Position numbers and translations under genes: made by a program. 64,000 nucleotides of DNA from Hydractinia symbiolongicarpus (taxonomy: Eukaryota > Cnidaria > Hydrozoa > Anthoathecata > Hydractiniidae). The stretch spans positions 13,741,501 through 13,805,500 of the forward strand of contig NC_079881.1 of assembly GCF_029227915.1 (NCBI RefSeq), written 5' to 3'. The notes beneath the pieces were generated by a model that was not told the origin of the DNA, ran no database searches, and saw only the letters and a list, made by a program, of their open reading frames with translations. Below are positions 1 through 7,764 of the stretch, piece by piece. The first letter of the stretch is position 1. Every line of letters begins with the position of its first letter.

Positions 1-267
1 GAAACATAAAGTAATGAAAAAAAGAGAGACAATAAATTAAAAACACAGAAACTCAAAAGAAAAAGATGTACTAAAAAAATTGTTGAAACAAATTCTTGCC
101 ATTTTAAATTGATTTATTAAAATTTTACTCCGCACACGTACTGACCACCACAGTTTACCACAGTAAAATCTTACTTCTATGTAAGCCTAATCAACGTTAT
201 GACTCGTTCCCGGGGCTACTTTTCTTTTTTCCGATATATGAGGACGGTAGAAAATTTCCTGCGAACG
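1..267. other. Host flank left of the Polinton, no gene seen
   Basis: AT-rich sequence outside the left terminal inverted repeat. I see no convincing reading frame, RNA gene or repeat. It ends just before the 5-bp sequence AGGCT that is repeated on the other side of the element. Confidence 0.6.
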
Positions 268-272
268 AGGCT
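268..272. repeat. Target site duplication, left copy (AGGCT)
   Basis: AGGCT directly precedes the AGAGATAGG terminus and recurs at 15625-15629 directly after the CCTATCTCT terminus. Polintons usually duplicate 6 bp; only 5 match here, so either the sixth base has mutated or the duplication was 5 bp. Confidence 0.75.
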
Positions 273-495
273 AGAGATAGGAAAATGCGGATGTTAGGAC
301 AAAAATCCCTTAGCACTTTACCATTTTACGTCAGAAGAATAGATCATACCCGTTAAATCAACGATAGAAGAGTCCCCCAATCCCCGCCGTGTCCCCCGGG
401 CCCCCACCCCCCAACCCTGCCGTGTCCCCCCATTACAGTAATAGGATTCAACTGTGTCTATAATGGCCTCTAGCGTACGTGGTAATACCATCTAC
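273..495 (+). repeat. Left terminal inverted repeat of the Polinton
   Basis: Matches the reverse complement of 15410-15624 with a few substitutions and one small length difference near 321-338. Outer sequence AGAGATAGGAAAATGCGG and inner sequence GTGGTAATACCATCTAC are shared. It holds a C-rich tract at 373-431. Because the right copy includes the last codons of the polymerase gene, this copy carries a duplicate of those codons on the minus strand (about 495-449). Confidence 0.93.
373..431 (-). promoter_or_regulatory. C-rich tract in left TIR, G-quadruplex-forming on the minus strand
   Basis: About seven runs of three or more C in 59 bp, containing two copies of a C-run next to GCCGTGTCCCCC, in an otherwise AT-rich element. 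The opposite strand would be expected to form a G-quadruplex. Its place about 100 bp from the terminus suggests a structural or replication role, but this is inference. Confidence 0.55.
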
Positions 496-717
496 GATAA
501 TAAAACATAAATAACAACACGCAAGCAGTTTTTGTTATCTTGTAAAACCATCTGTCAATCAAACGCTTATAACAAAAGGATTTTACATACCAGAAGCTTG
601 TTTACATAAGAAAAAGTCAAAACGAAAGTAGCCGTTGCTAAGGATATTTGGTATGTAAGGAATGCATTGTTCTCTATTGTTATTCCGGTTTGATTGACAT
701 TTAATTGACGTCATTAT
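496..717. other. Non-coding interval inside the left end with a large imperfect inverted repeat
   Basis: No gene seen. TGTCAATCAAA at 553-563 pairs with TTTGATTGACA at 689-699, and TTACATACC at 583-591 pairs with GGTATGTAA at 650-658. This gives a nested, imperfect palindrome about 147 bp long. A CRE-like TGACGTCA lies at 706-713. It could be a small nested inverted-repeat element or a regulatory or replication structure; no clear target duplication was seen. Confidence 0.5.
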
Positions 718-1926
718 TTATCTAAACAAATACCATATGAAATAACCTGTTGTCATTGCAATCACAAGAGCGATCTTCTCATCTTCATGTGTAGGAGTAT
801 CTTTGTGGTAAGGTGCAGTAATGTGTTTATCAGTAGTACTAGTAGTAATAGTATTATGGATAGGAATAGGACCGGATGTCCTATCGGGGGTCTTTTTATC
901 GGTAATAGGACCGGATGTCCTATCAGGAATCTTTTTATGTGATTCAGCTGTTTTTTCAATAACATTAACCTTTCGATTAATCCCAATCGTCACATCTTCA
1001 CCCGATATCAAAATCTTGTTGTTCTAACCTACCACCCCTGTTTTAATTTTGAGATTCATGTCACTAGGTAACATATAAATACCTTGTCCAACCGAATAAT
1101 CAACCTTACTTGAAGCGTAGTTTAACGTATCCTGATAACGTTTAATGTCCTCCTGAATATCAACTCTACGGTTAATAATGTCTTCAAGGTTGTTCATAAA
1201 AACTCTTTGAGCCGTCAAAGCGCTGGAATCATTACCCAAGATAGAAGAACGGGATAAGGCTTGCGAACTAAGAACAAGATAAGCATACGCCCTAACACTG
1301 CTTGAAATCTTTACAAGACCTGTTTTTGTAAAGCCATTAGATTTTTCCACAATCCATCGTGTCATGGAGTCATTCGTGAAATAACTCAAGCCCGGAGTTG
1401 GATAGTTTTTACGTTTTTTTTGATATGAGCTGAAAAAGTATTGACCTCTGTATTTCATAGGATTAGAATCGACGTCATATTCACCCCATTTTTTTAGAAA
1501 TTCTTCGTTTGAATAAGGATTGTCATATTGATTAAAACTATCTTCAAAAGGTAGAGGTGTCTGCAAGCGCTTAATGATTCGTCTAATGTGATAATAGACA
1601 TGAAAACGATATACCGATCTGATCATAGATCTACCTTCTTTCAGGTGTTCGGAACTGACTCCACAAGCACTTGAAGCACACCAAGTGGCAAAATTGAGTT
1701 GGGTTTGCCATAATTTAAACGGTTGTTCATTCCAAATTTTCATACGTTGTTCGTTTTGATTCAGTTCGTAATTGGTAAAAATATTAAGAAAGACAGCAGG
1801 AAAAGAGCCATTTTCGGAGACAATAATGGTCTGTTTGTATAGATCCTTCCCATCCAATATCTGAAGGTCCCGTCCTCCATTTGGCTTATAGGCCGCATTG
1901 GGATTGTATTTGAAAATGCTATCCAT
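718..1926 (-). pseudogene. Conserved Polinton protein of unknown function, interrupted by an in-frame stop
   Basis: The main part runs from ATG at 1926 to TAG at 1026-1024 (300 codons). An in-frame GTG eight codons upstream is not needed as a start. The protein opens MDSIFKYNPNAAYKP and has a Trp/Cys-rich stretch (FATWCASSACGVS) typical, as I recall, of a protein recurring in cnidarian-type Polintons whose function I cannot name. Beyond the TAG the same frame stays open to 718. That distal part contains a DRTSGPI repeat from a 39-bp DNA duplication (865-885, 904-924) and a C-terminal hydrophobic segment (IALVIAMTTGYFIWYLF). A single nonsense change probably truncated a protein of about 400 residues with a C-terminal membrane anchor. 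Two genuine genes is the alternative. It is divergent from the penton-like gene. Confidence 0.7.
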
Positions 1927-1957
1927 TCTTTTTGATTTAAATAATTCCACTCTCTAA
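1927..1957. promoter_or_regulatory. Divergent intergenic region, probable bidirectional promoter
   Basis: Only a few tens of bases of AT-rich DNA separate the minus-strand gene start at 1926 from the plus-strand penton-like frame. Promoters for both must lie here or within the coding ends. No single clear TATA box can be assigned. Confidence 0.3.
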
Positions 1958-2509
1958 TATAAGAATGATATCACAATAAATGACGTAAATAGTGAAAAGA
2001 CAATCTATTTGTATCACAACATATACAACGAGACTGGCACAAAAGAAGTTGCGATCATAGAGACGTTTTCAGACAATGTTACATATGAAATCACAGCTCC
2101 ACTAAAAGTGACCATTGGAAAAGAAGAAAAGTTGCTACCGAAAGGAAAATACACCGGTAGGGAGCTGAACGCATCTTTAGCGGGTGATGTCACATCCACA
2201 ACATTTATCAAAGACCCTCGAGTAATCAAAACAAATAAGCTAACCAACATAACAGAATTACATTTCAATCTGAATGAATTGGATAATACATTAAATCTTA
2301 AAAATGGTAGATATAGCGATAACCTGCTAACATATCATATATCTAAGTATGGTGATGTTACACATATTGAGCCCAAAAACCCGCAATATAAGAAACTAAA
2401 GGGTGGTTACCTTCAATCACTTACTTTTAAAATAACTGATCAAAATGGAGATCTGGTAAAAGATCTGGGAACAACAGTTGTCCTTCATATTAGAGACGGC
2501 AGACAATAG
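1958..2509 (+). pseudogene. Penton-like minor capsid protein (single jelly roll), start codon apparently lost
   Basis: The frame is open from 1958 to TAG at 2507-2509. The recognizable protein begins at about 2009 (YHNIYNETGTKE), where the codon is TTG rather than ATG. No in-frame ATG exists anywhere in the frame, so the start has probably mutated; a non-AUG start or an upstream exon cannot be excluded. The product of about 166 residues has the alternating beta pattern of a jelly roll and ends with a strand LTFKITDQNG...TTVVLHIR like that of Polinton minor capsid proteins. It sits directly upstream of the major capsid gene, the normal structural-gene context. Such proteins form the capsid vertices. 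Assignment rests on family resemblance, not on a motif. Confidence 0.7.
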
Positions 2510-2590
2510 GTTTGAATAAAAGGTCATAGGTCTAATGAAGTATACGCTAACTGAGATAAAAGTAAAAATAAAATAAAAGTAATAACAGAC

Positions 2591-3835
2591 ATGGAATACG
2601 GAAAAAGTTTAAATCCTGAACGTTCTCTTAGAACTGCTCATGGTGTAAAAGGATCACACCAAAAAGTAATTGTGACACACAATCCAAGTGAGATTGATCA
2701 AAACCAGTTACTTTTGATTAGGTTTCCTAATTTAGGTAGCGATGATGTTATTGTTCCAGGGACTTCAAAAATAAGTTTCGACGTTGAACTCGAGTCAAAA
2801 GCCGACACGAAAAGAACATTAGTCTCTAATATTGGAAGAGCTATTGTTAAAAAGTTAGCAATCAAGTTTGAGGGTACCGAGATTTTGAGCATTGATGACT
2901 TTGATCTTTTAGGATGCTACAGAGATTTATGGCTAACCAAGTATGAAAAGAGAAATGCAATCAGACAAGGCATCATATCCAATGATGGGTGTACGGAAAA
3001 CTGTATGAAATTGAGGGTAAGCGCTTCGGATAAAGACGCATCTGATTTCTCAGACAAAGCCATTGCCGATGCATACAAAAACAAGTTCACCATACCACTA
3101 GATTTTGAAATGTTAGATAGCACGATTCCATATTATCAAGCCGGATTAGGTAATAGGTTATATTATGAGATCACATTCAATAATTACGACAGGGTTGTAT
3201 TATCAACTCCAGCCAAACCTTCCGGTTCTGCCACGGCACCTGCACCGGATGCTAAATACAAAATAACTAACATATCTCTCGAATATGAGATTGTGACACA
3301 CCCAAGCTTAGCCAGATTCATTTCAAATGAATATGAAAACATGGCTTTACTATACGACAGGTTTTTGAGACATAGACAAATTAGAGTGGATAAGTCGGAC
3401 ACAACGTGGAATTGCTCATTCAATACACCCTATAAATCTTTGAAGGGTATATTGGTTTTGTTTGAAGACGAACAAGCCTACAAACGAGATACCGGTAAGT
3501 TCTACAATCCGAAAATAAAAAAGGTATCCGCCATACTTGAGGGTAAGCCTAACCAACTTTTTGCGCAAGGGATGCAGCCGTTTGAACATTACAATGAAAT
3601 TTGTAAGTATTTTGCCGAGGGTAAACCAAAGGATGGCAATGCCAGCAAAATCAAAAAACATCTGCAATTACATGATGTAAAAGTCTCCGATTACTTGACG
3701 AACAAATATGCTCTATGGTTAGATTTCAGAACCATAGATGAAAACTCCCTGCATGGGACCGGTCGACGGATTGAAAATGCAAGTGAGGGATCACCCTACA
3801 AATTGAAAAGAAAGCAGAAACCGCAGGATCCTTAA
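2591..3835 (+). CDS. Major capsid protein (double jelly-roll type)
   Basis: A 414-residue intact frame starting at ATG 2591 and ending TAA. The sequence has no enzyme motif and is rich in predicted beta strands. It includes the conserved-looking segments QLLLIRFPNLGSDDVIVPGT (about 37-56), VSNIGRAIVKKLAIKFEG, and YYQAGLGNRLYYEITFNNYD (about 178-197). This pattern is shared with the Polinton major capsid family, whose double jelly-roll subunits build pseudo-hexameric capsomers. The C-terminus is basic (KLKRKQKPQ). It lies between the penton-like gene and the packaging ATPase, as expected for a morphogenesis block. It is one of the few large genes with no break. At 414 residues it is on the short side for a double jelly-roll capsid protein. 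Confidence 0.8.
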   Translation: MEYGKSLNPERSLRTAHGVKGSHQKVIVTHNPSEIDQNQLLLIRFPNLGSDDVIVPGTSKISFDVELESKADTKRTLVSNIGRAIVKKLAIKFEGTEILSIDDFDLLGCYRDLWLTKYEKRNAIRQGIISNDGCTENCMKLRVSASDKDASDFSDKAIADAYKNKFTIPLDFEMLDSTIPYYQAGLGNRLYYEITFNNYDRVVLSTPAKPSGSATAPAPDAKYKITNISLEYEIVTHPSLARFISNEYENMALLYDRFLRHRQIRVDKSDTTWNCSFNTPYKSLKGILVLFEDEQAYKRDTGKFYNPKIKKVSAILEGKPNQLFAQGMQPFEHYNEICKYFAEGKPKDGNASKIKKHLQLHDVKVSDYLTNKYALWLDFRTIDENSLHGTGRRIENASEGSPYKLKRKQKPQDP

Positions 3836-3855
3836 ACGCCTATATATATCTAATC

Positions 3856-4529
3856 ATGGACGCTCAACTAAACATTCAAAACGGTGAAATTATAGATGTA
3901 CTTTATCAAGATAGAATGGCGAAAAACACATTTTACATGAAAGAGCCCCACACAGCATTATTCGTTGGTCCCACGGGATGCGGAAAATCCAAACGTGCTG
4001 TAAAATTATTAGAGAATGAATACTTTGATCACTTCGATTTCATCGTGATTATATGCCCAACATTAAGATGGAATAAGACATATAGGGACCGAAAATGGTT
4101 TTGGAACGACAGAGATGTGATTCTAATTGAGCCGGGAGGTATCTTATATCAAAGCATTCGAAAGATGACGGATTTCTGTGCCGGATACAAAACTTTATTC
4201 CTGATCGACGATATCATCGCAGATGAGAAACTAGACAAAAAGAGACAGCCATTGCTAGAGTTGGCCATTAGCGGACGACATCGAAACCACACTATGTGGC
4301 TACTCACACAATCATACACCGCTATACCAAAAAATTTACGAAGGCAAGCTAAAATGTTATATATGTGTGGTATCCAAAAGACAGACAAGATCTCGCAACT
4401 ATTCATGAAGAGAATGATGTCATTGAATCACGATCAGAGATCCAGACGGTTAAGGAAAGGCTAAAAGATGGTAAATACACACATTTAGTCATGAGAATGG
4501 AACATCCAAGAACTTACGTGATTTGCTAG
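3856..4529 (+). pseudogene. ATP: A32-like DNA-packaging ATPase (FtsK/HerA type), frameshifted near the 3' end
   Basis: ATG at 3856, 21 bp after the capsid stop, with a TATATATA tract between. Walker A is GPTGCGKS at residues 38-45. Walker B is LFLIDD at residues 114-119. A downstream LLTQSYTAIPKNLR sensor-like segment (about 152-165) is typical of Polinton and large-DNA-virus packaging ATPases that pump the genome into capsids. The initial frame stops at 4462-4464. Coding resemblance moves by a net -1 near 4409 into a second frame that ends TAG at 4527-4529, including the MRMEHPR-type tail. A one-base deletion explains this. No slippery heptamer is evident, so programmed frameshifting looks unlikely. 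The catalytic part is unaffected. Confidence 0.85.
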
Positions 4530-4539
4530 ATTGGACGTT

Positions 4540-4566
4540 TTTTGTTACAAGACTCTTGTAACAAAA
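4540..4566. terminator. Perfect hairpin after the ATPase gene
   Basis: TTTTGTTACAAGA and its exact reverse complement are separated by one base, giving a 12- to 13-bp stem starting 11 bp after the ATPase stop codon. It is one of four hairpins in the element with a GTTAC...GTAAC stem placed after genes. A transcript 3'-end role is inferred. Confidence 0.5.
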
Positions 4567-4581
4567 GTATAAGACTTCTAT

Positions 4582-4663
4582 AGATTTCTTGAAATCTCCT
4601 ATAGATTTCTTGAAATCTACTATAAGACTCTCCTATAAGACTCCTATAGATTTCTTGAAATCT
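4582..4663. repeat. Three copies of a 16-bp palindrome AGATTTCTTGAAATCT
   Basis: Copies at 4582-4597, 4603-4618 and 4648-4663, each preceded by CTAT, interspersed with shorter TATAAGACTC repeats. They fill the gap between the ATPase and the next gene. Each copy can form a 7-bp hairpin with a 2-base loop. They could be an operator-like or RNA-structure array, or a small slippage repeat. Confidence 0.7.
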
Positions 4664-4682
4664 CCTGTAGGACCACAACAAA

Positions 4683-4979
4683 ATGATAGAATATATCAAT
4701 TTCATAACACTAGTAGTATTACTAGTAGTACTTAGTTTTTGCTATTTTTGTGTTAAAAAATACCTATCGCTATTGAAAATGGCTGAAACGGCAATTGATA
4801 ACTTAATTGCTCTTCCGGGTCCTCCATCCGAGGATGGTAAGAGGCAAAAATTGCTGGAGTGTGTGTTAACCGGAAATAGCAAGCTATACCTGGGTAAAAT
4901 GTATACGGACGATCAAATTCAAAAGCTCAAAGATGATGAGGTGAAGAAACTATTTAGTATATATGAAGCTAAACTATAA
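4683..4979 (+). CDS. Small membrane protein, probably the N-terminal half of a longer Polinton protein
   Basis: 98 residues from ATG 4683 to TAA 4977-4979. A single hydrophobic segment lies at about 5-26 (INFITLVVLLVVLSFCYFC), followed by a charged, probably helical domain ending DEVKKLFSIYEAKL. The next frame (4986-5312) is in the same reading phase, two codons later. From memory of Polintons these two parts often form one protein, so the TAA may be a nonsense mutation. No enzymatic motif was seen. It is probably a virion or membrane-associated protein. Confidence 0.6.
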   Translation: MIEYINFITLVVLLVVLSFCYFCVKKYLSLLKMAETAIDNLIALPGPPSEDGKRQKLLECVLTGNSKLYLGKMYTDDQIQKLKDDEVKKLFSIYEAKL

Positions 4980-4985
4980 GGTCAA

Positions 4986-5312
4986 ATGGTAAAGTCCTTA
5001 GGACAATCAATCATTCACATGTATTCCATGGGTGCCTGTACGGTCTTGGGAATAAATTCTCAAAATGCATTGAGCAATGACCTGGAAAATGACCCTTTCC
5101 TAAATTCAGCCCTTCAAAGGTTCACATGTGACTTATATTATAAATTCGGCTCATTGTTAGCACCACTCAGTGTTGGTCTCATTACGGGTAGGCATTATAT
5201 CGCTGGAAGAAATTTAAACGCAAATAATAATACTACTAGTAGTAGTAGTACAACAGATAATAAAGATGTCGGAGGAACAGACTCCAATTCAGGTGACAAC
5301 GAAGAACCCTAA
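4986..5312 (+). CDS. Conserved Polinton protein, probable continuation of the preceding frame
   Basis: 108 residues, ATG at 4986, TAA at 5310-5312, in phase with 4683-4979. It contains the strongly patterned segment DLENDPFLNSALQRFTCDLYY followed by a hydrophobic stretch SLLAPLSVGLITGRHYIAG. The low-complexity tail is Asn/Thr/Ser rich and derives partly from an ACT/AGT trinucleotide run at 5230-5250. Its last 47 bp overlap the next gene in another frame. I recognise the family as recurring in Polintons but not its function. Confidence 0.6.
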   Translation: MVKSLGQSIIHMYSMGACTVLGINSQNALSNDLENDPFLNSALQRFTCDLYYKFGSLLAPLSVGLITGRHYIAGRNLNANNNTTSSSSTTDNKDVGGTDSNSGDNEEP

Positions 5313-5658
5313 AAAGGTTGAAGCGGGTAAGAGGTTGGCGGAATACAACCGTAAAATGCGGGAAGAATATAAAAAAGTGGTCATGGCACAAACACATCAG
5401 ACGCCTCAGACACAGCAGACGCCTCAGACACAGCAGACGCCTCAGACACAGCCATCTCAAGAAGACAATGCCGTAGAGGTAGAACCTACCATCGTCCTAA
5501 ATGAAAAGCCCATGAACTACGCTATAGGGGGAATAATAGCTATCGGTTTGGTTGGTGCTTATTTTGTGTATAAACTATTTGCTATAACTGGGCCGAAGGG
5601 TACCCTACCACAAAAATCCAAAACACCTGTGAGAATAAGAAAACTTGAAATGGAATAA
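5266..5658 (+). CDS. Membrane protein with Gln/Thr/Pro repeat
   Basis: 130 residues, ATG 5266, overlapping the previous gene by 47 bp. The basic N-terminal region KNPKKVEAGKRLAEYNRKMR (14-33) is a recurrent Polinton sequence. Residues 45-62 are three exact QTPQTQ repeats from an 18-bp DNA repeat (5398-5451). A transmembrane segment lies at about 84-107, followed by a basic tail. The layout suggests a single-pass protein with a nucleic-acid-facing basic N-terminus. Function unknown. Confidence 0.65.
   Translation: MSEEQTPIQVTTKNPKKVEAGKRLAEYNRKMREEYKKVVMAQTHQTPQTQQTPQTQQTPQTQPSQEDNAVEVEPTIVLNEKPMNYAIGGIIAIGLVGAYFVYKLFAITGPKGTLPQKSKTPVRIRKLEME
5398..5451. repeat. 18-bp minisatellite, three exact copies, within a gene
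   Basis: Unit CAGACGCCTCAGACACAG at 5398, 5416 and 5434. It is in frame and encodes QTPQTQ three times, so copy number can vary without a frameshift. Confidence 0.9.
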
Positions 5659-5702
5659 AGGGATAATATCGCGATATAATAATCTCACAGTATAGAATTA
5701 AC

Positions 5703-5930
5703 ATGGACAAGAAAAGTATCGTCAACGATTTATATCACGCATCGGTCGTCTGCGTTTTCGCTGTCGGCTATTCGATGTTAGGAAAAAAGGTGTTAAAAAT
5801 GTCACCACCATCAATTCAAAAGTTTGACTTGGAAGATACCGGAAAGCTAGTCGCCATCGTCGCCGCTAGTGAAATGTCAAGGGAATACTTAATTAAGCAA
5901 AAGATTATACCTGAAACTATCAATATCTAA
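5703..5930 (+). CDS. Small hydrophobic protein of unknown function
   Basis: 75 residues, ATG 5703, TAA at 5928-5930, with the next gene starting 3 bp later. One hydrophobic segment lies at about 13-29 (ASVVCVFAVGYSMLG) and a second, shorter one near 48-56. It ends MSREYLIKQKIIPETI. The tight packing on both sides and the shared strand support a real gene. The intergenic region before it holds a 12-bp palindrome ATATCGCGATAT. Confidence 0.55.
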   Translation: MDKKSIVNDLYHASVVCVFAVGYSMLGKKVLKMSPPSIQKFDLEDTGKLVAIVAASEMSREYLIKQKIIPETINI

Positions 5931-5932
5931 AC

Positions 5933-6364
5933 ATGGCTTCAATTGCAATGATGTTGGGAGGGGCCTTGGCCAATGCTTTGGCTTTTACAGGCTCAAGCTA
6001 TCTCTTTTCAAGCTTATCAAAAGACAGAATTGATAAGGAAAGAAAGCGTCATGATCTGGCCATAGAGCAATTACAAAAAGCCCAGGTTTTGTGGCAACGT
6101 AAAAGACAAAAGAGAGTAGACTTTATCAATAAGCAGCTCAGACTTGAAAAGAAGGCCGAAGGAAAATTCATAGAGCTAAACGATGCAATGCGTGAATATA
6201 AAAAAGTGTTTGGAGATAAACTTGAAGGACTGGATGTCCTACCGCGGGAACCTGTATTGAGCGACTTTTATACACCGAGTCAGGATCAACATGAAAGGGA
6301 ATTGGCCTTTATCGCGCTAAGTATGATCGGTGTCGGTGGTGCTGTGTGGTATTTCGAAAGATAG
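5933..6364 (+). CDS. Coiled-coil membrane protein conserved in Polintons
   Basis: 143 residues, ATG 5933, TAG 6362-6364. The N-terminus is hydrophobic (1-28), then comes a long charged helix with heptad character (about 33-90, ERKRHDLAIEQLQKAQ). Next is a PREPVLSDFYTPS motif (about 105-117), and a C-terminal membrane segment (about 126-140). I recognise this protein as one of the best conserved small proteins of cnidarian-type Polintons, but its role is not established. A virion membrane or scaffold role is inference. Confidence 0.7.
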   Translation: MASIAMMLGGALANALAFTGSSYLFSSLSKDRIDKERKRHDLAIEQLQKAQVLWQRKRQKRVDFINKQLRLEKKAEGKFIELNDAMREYKKVFGDKLEGLDVLPREPVLSDFYTPSQDQHERELAFIALSMIGVGGAVWYFER

Positions 6365-6405
6365 TACTCCTAGTACTACCGGTACTACCAGTACTACCGG
6401 TACTC

Positions 6406-6430
6406 TATGTTACATGATGCGTGTAACATA
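6406..6430. terminator. Hairpin after the coiled-coil membrane protein gene
   Basis: TATGTTACA pairs with TGTAACATA around a 7-base loop, 42 bp after the stop codon at the end of the plus-strand run, facing minus-strand genes. The stem shares GTTAC...GTAAC with the hairpins at 4540, 10519 and 11445. It is preceded by a short imperfect TACTACCGG repeat (6365-6405). Confidence 0.45.
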
Positions 6431-6446
6431 TAATCTATACAAGGAT

Positions 6447-6641
6447 CTAACGCTTTGTCACGAGATAGGTGTATATCAGACCTCCGATTCCAACTATCAA
6501 AGCCCACAAGTTTTGACTCAACCAACCAACCACTTCTTTCGCCCGATTGAGTATCCATGATACTATGGATCCTAATATACCCGGTAGAGCCGCAGCGCCC
6601 GTCCCCGCCAACCTTCCCAAGAGAGATCCCAATGCATTCAA
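6447..6641 (-). pseudogene. Small hydrophobic protein, possible detached 3' part of the upstream gene
   Basis: A 64-codon frame with two hydrophobic stretches (AAALPGILGSIVSWIL and LWALIVGIGGLIYTYLV). Its first codon is TTG and no ATG exists in the frame; a TAG directly precedes it. It starts 9 bp after the end of 6650-7720 on the same strand. In Polintons as I remember them such a tail can be fused to the coiled-coil protein encoded upstream. The link here would need more than one frame change, so it may be decayed or separately initiated at a non-AUG codon. Confidence 0.5.
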
Positions 6642-6649
6642 CTAGTTTT

Positions 6650-7720
6650 TTATCCAGGACCGGAGGTCCTTTGCACCACCCTTTTCATGATTTTGTGCGT
6701 TACCGGTGGATGACCCCCACCCCCAGGTGAAAAAGCTTCTACGAGAAGGCCGATAACCATACCAAATGCCGTTAGTACGCTGACAACAGTGATACCCTGC
6801 TCACGGAATAGTGTTCGTATCTTTTCAGACAGTGTGGTATCTTTGTCAAGTACTTTGGTAATCGTCTCCTTGATGCTTTTTATTTGACTGTTAAGTTTAC
6901 CTTTGAGAATATCGATAATCTCTTGCCGGCCTTTCAACTCATCTTGCAAACCTTTCAACCTTTCTTTCGCTTCATTTTGTTGTTCCTCAGTCATATTTGG
7001 TGTGTTTTCCATCTCTTCCAACTTGTTTTTTTCTCTGTCAATATGCTGTTCGAGCTGAACCTTTTTTGCAACTTCATCCTGAAGACTTCCTCTTATGTTT
7101 CTCAATGATCTATCCAATCCTAGCAATTCACGCATAGGATATTCAAATAGATCACCGGTCTGGGTTGCTTCATGGTCTACAGATTGTTTGACCAATGAAA
7201 TTAAATCTTCCGTACTGTTTACCACATCCCCGGATATAGCTTCTAATTCTACATCACTTGCTGTTTTTATTTTAGATGACGAGGGTAGTTCTTCATGTAT
7301 TTTGTTTAGCTTAGCTGCCTGTCGGGCTGTAATCTTACCTTTTGGTATGTCAAAGCCTAAATTACGCAGCCTTCTCTTGCCTAATATATCTGATATAGTA
7401 CCGGTGGCCCTTAGTCTTCCATTGTTTGTCAAAGGTTCGTTTTTACCTCTGTAGTATAATTCACCATCCTTAATTTCAAAAAGGTCTGTATGTAGCACCT
7501 CAGGTTTTGACAGGGATCCTTCAGATAATCTATCATACAACACATCAACCATTTCCCGCAAAACTCTGGTACGTTGAGTGGAGCCTCCTCCGAATGATGT
7601 TTCTTCATCCCGTGTATGTACTCGCGTACGGTCCCTGGTGGGTATGAGTGGAAAAGTTTCATCGGTACCTTCATCCGGTCTCCCATGATCTCCAAAAGGG
7701 TCAATGTCAATGTCCGCCAT
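6650..7720 (-). CDS. Coiled-coil protein with C-terminal membrane segment, conserved in Polintons
   Basis: 356 residues from ATG at 7720. The acidic N-terminus starts MADIDIDPFGDH. The middle region includes DILGKRRLRNLGFDIPKGKI. A long charged coiled coil spans about 210-295, and a membrane segment about 309-328 follows FREQGITVV, then a Gly/Pro and basic tail. It is the main minus-strand gene of the central region and shares a 44-bp intergenic region with the divergent gene at 7765. No enzymatic motif. A structural or membrane-linked virion protein is the likely role, by inference. Confidence 0.7.
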   Translation of the reverse strand: MADIDIDPFGDHGRPDEGTDETFPLIPTRDRTRVHTRDEETSFGGGSTQRTRVLREMVDVLYDRLSEGSLSKPEVLHTDLFEIKDGELYYRGKNEPLTNNGRLRATGTISDILGKRRLRNLGFDIPKGKITARQAAKLNKIHEELPSSSKIKTASDVELEAISGDVVNSTEDLISLVKQSVDHEATQTGDLFEYPMRELLGLDRSLRNIRGSLQDEVAKKVQLEQHIDREKNKLEEMENTPNMTEEQQNEAKERLKGLQDELKGRQEIIDILKGKLNSQIKSIKETITKVLDKDTTLSEKIRTLFREQGITVVSVLTAFGMVIGLLVEAFSPGGGGHPPVTHKIMKRVVQRTSGPG

Positions 7721-7764
7721 TTTTTATTATTTAGAGGATAGTTTTTTCTAAGATAATAACTAAA
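7721..7764. promoter_or_regulatory. Divergent promoter region, duplicated at 8284-8329
   Basis: This 44-bp AT-rich spacer separates divergent ATGs. The block TTATTATTTAGAGGATAG and the closing AACTAAAATG recur before the paralogous gene at 8330. This shows that promoter and gene were duplicated together and points to these blocks as core control elements. Confidence 0.5.

Noticed and set aside
821-1027. Plus-strand frames overlapping 718-1926
   Set aside because: Antisense shadows of the minus-strand gene.
4405-4470. Programmed -1 frameshift in the packaging ATPase
   Set aside because: No X-XXY-YYZ slippery heptamer or obvious downstream pseudoknot was seen at the frame change.
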